This document shows positions 58,741 through 64,000 of a stretch of 64,000 bases of DNA, in pieces. Under the pieces are notes generated by a model that worked only from the letters and a program-made list of their open reading frames with translations, was not told the DNA's origin and did no database searches. This stretch comes from Aradus depressus. Taxonomy: Eukaryota > Arthropoda > Insecta > Hemiptera > Aradidae. A program made the position numbers and the translations under genes. Each line of letters starts with the position of its first letter. Positions within the stretch are counted from its first letter, which is position 1. The stretch lies in assembly GCA_963662175.1 (NCBI GenBank), contig OY759215.1, forward strand, positions 59,723,213-59,787,212. The letters are read 5' to 3'.

Positions 58741-60166
58741 CTGTGCAATGTCAAGTATTCGCTTCCTCAGGTAACTAAGCTGGGATAGGCAAGTATTTTT
58801 CCTTTCTTTATTGATTATTTTCACAATTTCCTATCAATTCTGTTTTTAATTGATGATGCATCTTCTGTATTGATAAGCCTTGTCACAATTCCTTTTTATG
58901 TTTTATCCTTCAGCATTATGATTTTTAGTTTCTTGAAGTTCTTGTATCACTTCTTTATTGATTAAAAAAAAATGAACGACCTTAATGATTTCTTCTTTGG
59001 TTTAGAATCTTGTTTCGTTACCATTTCTCGATGGTGACGTGTTGTTTACATCACAGTTAAGCGATGGTAGCGAGACTTTACGATGTCAGGTACTCTTCAA
59101 AGGGACAAGCAACCCTACCAAAGGGTGTTCTACCCTCACCATTAATTATAGGGCTGGCGTACGCTGTGATAATTAAAAGATTAATAAATATTAATAATAA
59201 TAAACAATAAGAATTACATTTCCTGTAGAAATTTGATCTCTTTTCTTTATTTAAATTTTGATTTCTACAGTAGTTTTTCGAAAAGGGCTTTAAAAAAAAT
59301 ATTATCAATAATTTAAGACGTGCAATTTTGAAGAAAGTACACATATACAAAAAAAAAATTCCATTTAACAAATTTTTCACTTGGATTTACGAAGAGATAC
59401 CAATTTTTTAATAATTTTAAATAATATTAATTCTAATCCAAGGGTTTTCAAATGATATTTACTGGGCCAACAGGGAAGATGAATAGAATAGAATTTTAAA
59501 GGACAAATATTAGGGTTATTTGCTTTATTTACATAATTTAATTATAAAACTAAACATTGAACAAACAAAACAAAAACAAAAAAAAAAGAACAAAATCATA
59601 AAACTAAATATTTTTTTCTTTTCGTTTGGGCATATAAAAAAATAAATGATTAAAGTACCTTCTTGACGTCTCTACCACACAATTTAGACCTCGACTACTT
59701 CACATTTCAATGTCACCTTTAGTCAACTTTTATATAATTGTTCAACTTCACTAAAAAAAAACATCTCAATTTTTTAGTGCACTGTTTCAGAGCTAGCTCC
59801 CGACTCATCTTTATTTTTTTTCACAGCTGTTTTTAGATTTAATTTTTTTTATGTCCCTTGTTTTTTTTTAAAACCTTGATATATATATAATAAAAAAATT
59901 ACCCTTTTTTATTGTTTTCTTTCTTTTCATTGTCTTTTAATATCCATAAGAAAAAATGTTCCGTAGTCAAGGTGACTGTTTTTTACATCACAACGCAGTA
60001 CGCCTGACGCGCGGGACTACGGGTTAAATACCCCTCCTCTACCGTAGCTAACTAAATCTGAGTAGGCATAATTACTAGAACCACCAGGACTTGAGGGCAA
60101 TGGGCCTCCGGTCTCTCTCTAAGAAGAGGGTTCTACCATAATAATTACAAAAAATCTGTGACTGGA
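58741..60166. other. Non-genic AT-rich DNA
   Basis: Only A- and T-rich runs and short ORFs without domains. A small hairpin CAACCCTACCAAAGGGTG lies near 59109. Confidence 0.5.
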
Positions 60167-60697
60167 CAAAAACGGAATTCATCACACTATCATAAAATAA
60201 GCGGACCAGGGACAGGTCTAAGAAGTCCATAAGTTTCAATACAAAAACGGAATTCATCACACTACCATAAAATAGGCGGACCAGGGACAGGTCTAAGAAG
60301 TCCATAAGTTTCAATACAAAAACGGAATTCATCACACTATCATAAAATAGGCGGACCAGGGATAGGTCTAAGAAGTCCATAACTTTCAATACAAAAACGG
60401 AATTCATCACACTATCATAAAATAAGCGGACCAGGGACAGGTCTAAGAAGTCCATAAGTTTCAATACAAAAACGGAATTCATCACACTATCATAAAATAA
60501 GCGGACCAGGGACAGGTCTAAGAAGTCCATAAGTTTCAATACAAAAACGGAATTCATCACACTATCATAAAATAAGCGAACCAGGGACAGGTCTAAGAAG
60601 TCCATAAGTTTCAATACAAAAACGGAATTCATCACACTATCATAAAATAGGCGGTCCAAGGACAGGTCTAAGAAGTCCATAAGTTTCAATACAAAAC
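60167..60697 (+). repeat. 75 bp minisatellite, seven copies
   Basis: Each copy has ACAAAAACGGAATTCATCAC; GAATTC lies at 60175, 60250, 60325, 60400, 60475, 60550 and 60625, exactly 75 bp apart. Because 75 is a multiple of three, the minus strand stays open over 60075-60689 as a 204-codon ORF that repeats KLMDFLDLSLVRLFYDSVMN plus SVFVL. Copy differences are mostly single bases, some silent and some not. I treat it as a repeat; the ORF has no known domain or signal for expression. Confidence 0.93.
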
Positions 60698-60904
60698 AAC
60701 ATTTATAAGGAAATAAAAATTATGAAAAAATAAAAAAAACATTTTATAATAATTTTTTATTTACAATGTATTTATACATAACCAGCATATTCATATTTTT
60801 TCTTTTAACTACTAAACTACATAAAGAGCCGATTATATACATATTACAACAAATTTGTATAATATTTATTTAAACAATTATACACATATTTGGAACAAAT
60901 AAAT

Positions 60905-61161
60905 GAAGAGCACGGGCAAAGAACCAGGTTTGTCATCAGATGTTGAAATTGAGAAAACTGAAATTTAATGTTTGAAAGTCCGTATCGTATCAATTCCCCG
61001 CACGTCATATTTTCAGCTTCCGTTTTTGTAGTGACAAACCGTCTTTTTGAAGCCCGTAACGATGGTGAATCGTGAAATATGTTTAATATATTAATACTGT
61101 AGTGGCGATATCTCACATTGGAGAAAAAAGTGACAAACCTGGTTCTTTCCCCGTGCTCTTC
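60905..61161. mobile_element. MITE, 257 bp, ends GAAGAG, TSD AAAT
   Basis: Both ends read GAAGAGCACGGG inwards, then a single mismatch, then AAAGAACCAGGTTTGTCA: a 31 bp inverted repeat. AAAT flanks both sides (60901-60904 and 61162-61165). The interior has no coding capacity. The end pattern and duplication class resemble those at 34500 and 52025. Confidence 0.9.
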
Positions 61162-61447
61162 AAATGAAATCATTAGAAACAATAAACAAATAATAGAATC
61201 TAATAAACAATTTTTTTGTCTTTCGAAACATCACAAAAAATAAAGAAAAAAATCCTCTTTAATAGAAAAAAACAAAAACTGTGATTTTTATCTTATCTTT
61301 GGTATATAGAGTACCCATATATATATTGAACATACATACGCACAGTGAACATAGAGTACCATCATATATATTAAATAAGTTTGCCAACACAACATATGTA
61401 TTTCCATCCGAGATTAATGCTATAACTATGTACAAATTTATAAAATA

Positions 61448-61846
61448 CTAGCTGTTACCCGGCCTTGCTTGACAAGTTCCTTACCTTTCTTCCTATTTCC
61501 ATGCTTTTACCAACATTCATTTGTAAACCTTTTTACATATTCTAAGTTGAGGTACCTGTAAGTTTTCCAGGGTGCCTTGGAATGGCATCCCCGGACAAAG
61601 AATTAAAAAATGTATCTCCCGCTCTCCTCCTCCCCCCACAAAAAACAAAATATATATATCTTTATAGAATTATTATGCATAATGTCATCACACATTGTTA
61701 TAAGAGCATTTAGGAGCCCCCTTCCCCCCAACAGTACCCCCTCTCTCTTGAAATACCTTACATAATTTCGTAAATATAAGTTCAACCACTTTTGAGTCCG
61801 CATGAAGAAACGCACCAACATTCAGCTTTATATAATATATATACAT
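61448..61846 (-). mobile_element. Non-autonomous Helitron, about 400 bp
   Basis: On the minus strand it starts near TATATATTATATAAAGCTGA (like the one at 38148, though the TC is not clear) and ends GGCCGGGTAACAG, CTAG, then T. The 3' hairpin is weakened. It contains the run of GAGGAGGAGAGCGGGAGATA near its 3' end and no Rep/helicase. Confidence 0.75.
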
Positions 61847-61898
61847 TTATTATTTTCTTAAAATTTAATAACATATTTTACTTCACTTGGGTGCACCT

Positions 61899-61948
61899 TG
61901 CACGGGTGCATGCTACACTACAATGCACGGGTGCATGCTACACTACAA
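61899..61948 (+). repeat. 25 bp tandem duplication
   Basis: TGCACGGGTGCATGCTACAC plus TACAA occurs twice in a row. Contains the palindrome TGCACGGGTGCA. Confidence 0.88.
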
Positions 61949-62579
61949 TCACGACACTTTTGTTTATATGTTGTATTTTTAAATTATGTTTAGAAATGAA
62001 TCATTTCATAACAGAACAACCAACATTTTTCTCATATTCTGGGAAATTCATTTTCGATTGCCGCGAAAGTGTATATTTTGGAAAAAATAAATAAATAGAT
62101 ACCACTATTTTTTTTTAAATACGGAGTTTAAGTATACTTGGTTTGGTTTGGTATTTCACAATTTTGAATTCAGAAACCAGCATTATGAAAAAAAGAATAG
62201 ACTATATCAGCGTCGAATATCCGTTAGTATGTTGATATTCAATTTTGATTTTTGCATTGAGATGTCTTGGAGGCACTTCAAATTAGCTTTTGCTGAAAAA
62301 TCAGATCGTTGGTGGGATTAGAGAGAGGCTTACCCCCAAAACGTAACAACTATAACTGCCCATGAAATGAATCTATCGACATGAAATTTTATATGGGGAT
62401 CAAGGAGCCTCTGAGTAGGACAGTAGGACACGTCCTAATGTTCTGCTAAATCGGACAAAGAAGGAGGGTTTACAGGGAGAGTGCAAACTTCCTTAATTAT
62501 AAATAATTCGAGTTAATATTGTTAGTTCAGAACAAGTACTGGAGAAGTTTGTCTGCTTGTTGGTAGATTTTATCATTTA
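61949..62579. other. Non-genic DNA
   Basis: A piece at 62350-62400 (GAATCTATCGACATGAAATT) resembles 41697-41725, suggesting an old repeat. Nothing else seen. Confidence 0.5.
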
Positions 62580-62581
62580 TA

Positions 62582-62660
62582 CAGTAGAACCTCGATTACT
62601 CAAGAAAAAGACGTCGGTTAATCCAGTTAATCCGGAAACTCGGATAATCAATTATTAGTT
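62582..62660 (+). mobile_element. pogo/Tigger-like terminal repeat, one end only
   Basis: CAGTAGAACCTCGATTACTC preceded by TA, followed by TTAATCCGGAAACTCGGATA. The CAGTA.AACCTCGATTA start and the CGGATAATC stretch are typical of pogo/Tigger ends. The inverse end (complement of CAGTAGAACCTCG) is not found before the window ends, so the element is either truncated or continues beyond 64000. No transposase seen. Confidence 0.65.
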
Positions 62661-64000
62661 TTTCGTTTGGTTAGTGATCATTATTACCATAAAGTTTCCA
62701 AGCAAGAAAGTTTTAGTTAAACAAATTTAACCTTCACTGTAACAAACAGTCTAGAAAATATTGGTTTAGAAACCATACATGACTTCCTTGCTACAAAATC
62801 ATTTTTCAAAATAAGTTTCAATATGAAAAATGAATATGTAGACATTACCGAAGGTGAAACATTTCTTTGGGGACTTCTAGTATAAGATATGGTTATAGTT
62901 CAGCTGATTATTTCTCAGCTTTTTCAGTGAAATTTACCAGAATGCTCTTATAGACTTCATTGAGTTCTCATTGTGAAAAACATTTTGCAAGACGAAGAAC
63001 ACAAAACGGTGCAGCATTAAGTTCTTCGTGGACCAAAGAAAGAAAATTCTGCTGGACGCCAGACACACACACCCACAACCGCCATCCAAAAAAAACAATT
63101 TTTTTTGCATTTTGAGAGTAAGGCAATCAGAACCTGACTTTATCACAGACAGGATTTTTCGACCCTATAAACAGTTTCCATTTCCTGACGGGAACATGGA
63201 AGTTAAGAAAAGAGAATTTATAAAAACGAGAACACACAACAGGTTTGTATTTCAGATGTCTACATTTGTATGAAGTTCATTTTAAAAAACTGGAAGGAAT
63301 ATGAAGACAAGGAAGGACTGAAGTAAACTAACAAGAAGAAACCTGGCCCCCAGCTCAACGCTTCCTAGATCTACGTGCTACAACAGTTGCAAGACTCGTA
63401 TACAGACAGAACAAAACAAAACTTTTCAGGGGTAGCACAACTCCTTTTTTAGCGTTCCGAACGCCGAAGTTTTTTATTTTTTTATTGAAACTTGGATAAT
63501 ACAACAAAAAATCGATCGTGTGTCTTTCTGTCTGCAGCTTCTAGGACTCCCATAGTCTGACGGAAAAGCGCATGAGTAAATGAAAAAAAAAACTCTTTGA
63601 AATAAATGGAACCTGAGGAATTTCAATGGTGCAAACTCTATTCTCGGTATTTCGGTTATTAAAAAAAATTATATCAAGATATAACATTTCCTAAAGAAAT
63701 ATAGAATTCATGAAATTTAAAAAATCAAATTGTATTTTAAAATTCTTTGATTCCTTATGCCATCAAATTTCATAGTAATATGGAATTATAATGATTCATT
63801 GCTGATTTAGCAAATTTTTACATCAATGCTTATCGGACAACGCAGCTGAAAATTATTTTCAGAATAAAAACTTATTTTTTCAATAGGTAGCGCCAGAAAA
63901 ATATTTTCTTAATGCCAAATAATGCATATTGGAAAATAGAGTAAATCTAAGAAATTACCATTTTTCCGCATAATAAAAGCAAAATAAATAAATTAAAATT
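62661..64000. other. Non-genic DNA
   Basis: AT-rich with short ORFs on both strands and no domain. It may include the inside of the pogo-like element. Nothing further supported. Confidence 0.5.

Overview
This is a repeat-dominated, AT-rich eukaryotic window. No host gene could be recognised. The transposon types (Helitrons with CTAG ends, a Tc1-like element with an animal-type transposase tail, a DUF7869-type transposase, tRNA-derived SINE-like sequences and a jockey/CR1-like LINE tail) suggest an invertebrate animal, most likely an arthropod. The species cannot be named from the sequence alone.

1-38147: a tandem satellite array that already runs at base 1. The basic unit is 441 bp, which is 147 codons. 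It is made of a 135 bp module (45 codons, present one to three times) plus a 306 bp module. Most units keep one open frame of about 87 codons in phase, giving long ladders of similar ORFs, but the units differ mainly by amino-acid-changing substitutions, stops and frameshifts. I read the array as non-coding satellite DNA. It carries several layers of higher-order repeat: offsets of 2776 bp, 1786 bp, 2306 bp and a sharp 5800/5799 bp duplication (21609-27408 and 27409-33207). Inside the last pair are short patches that match other units better than their positional partner, which looks like gene conversion.

34094-36663: a nested transposon pair interrupts one satellite unit. The outer element has GGCCCG-type inverted ends and the first 72 codons of a Harbinger-like transposase. 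Into its AT-rich middle sits a second element (34500-36344) with 27 bp inverted ends starting GAGTAG, an AATT target duplication, clustered copies of a CCAAAACCAGCCAT-like motif near both ends, and a 320-residue DUF7869-type transposase fragment. The satellite resumes at 36666 and stops at 38147, exactly where a 505 bp Helitron begins.

38148-64000: low-complexity non-genic DNA holding relics of mobile elements and minisatellites: three Helitron ends (38 kb, 45 kb, 61 kb), 38, 47, 33, 21 and 75 bp minisatellites, an internally deleted Tc1-like element (48186-48952), a MADF-domain element (50059-50761), a LINE tail (51.2-51.5 kb), two MITEs with GARNAG-type ends and 4 bp A/T target duplications (52025-52406, 60905-61161), SINE-like fragments, a palindrome of tRNA-like sequences (58.5-58.7 kb) and a pogo/Tigger-like end at 62582.

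The most interesting observation is that three separate elements (34500, 52025, 60905) share the same end grammar: 5'-GARNAG start and an A/T-only 4 bp target duplication. One of them carries a DUF7869-type protein, so this may be one transposon superfamily, possibly related to Sola.
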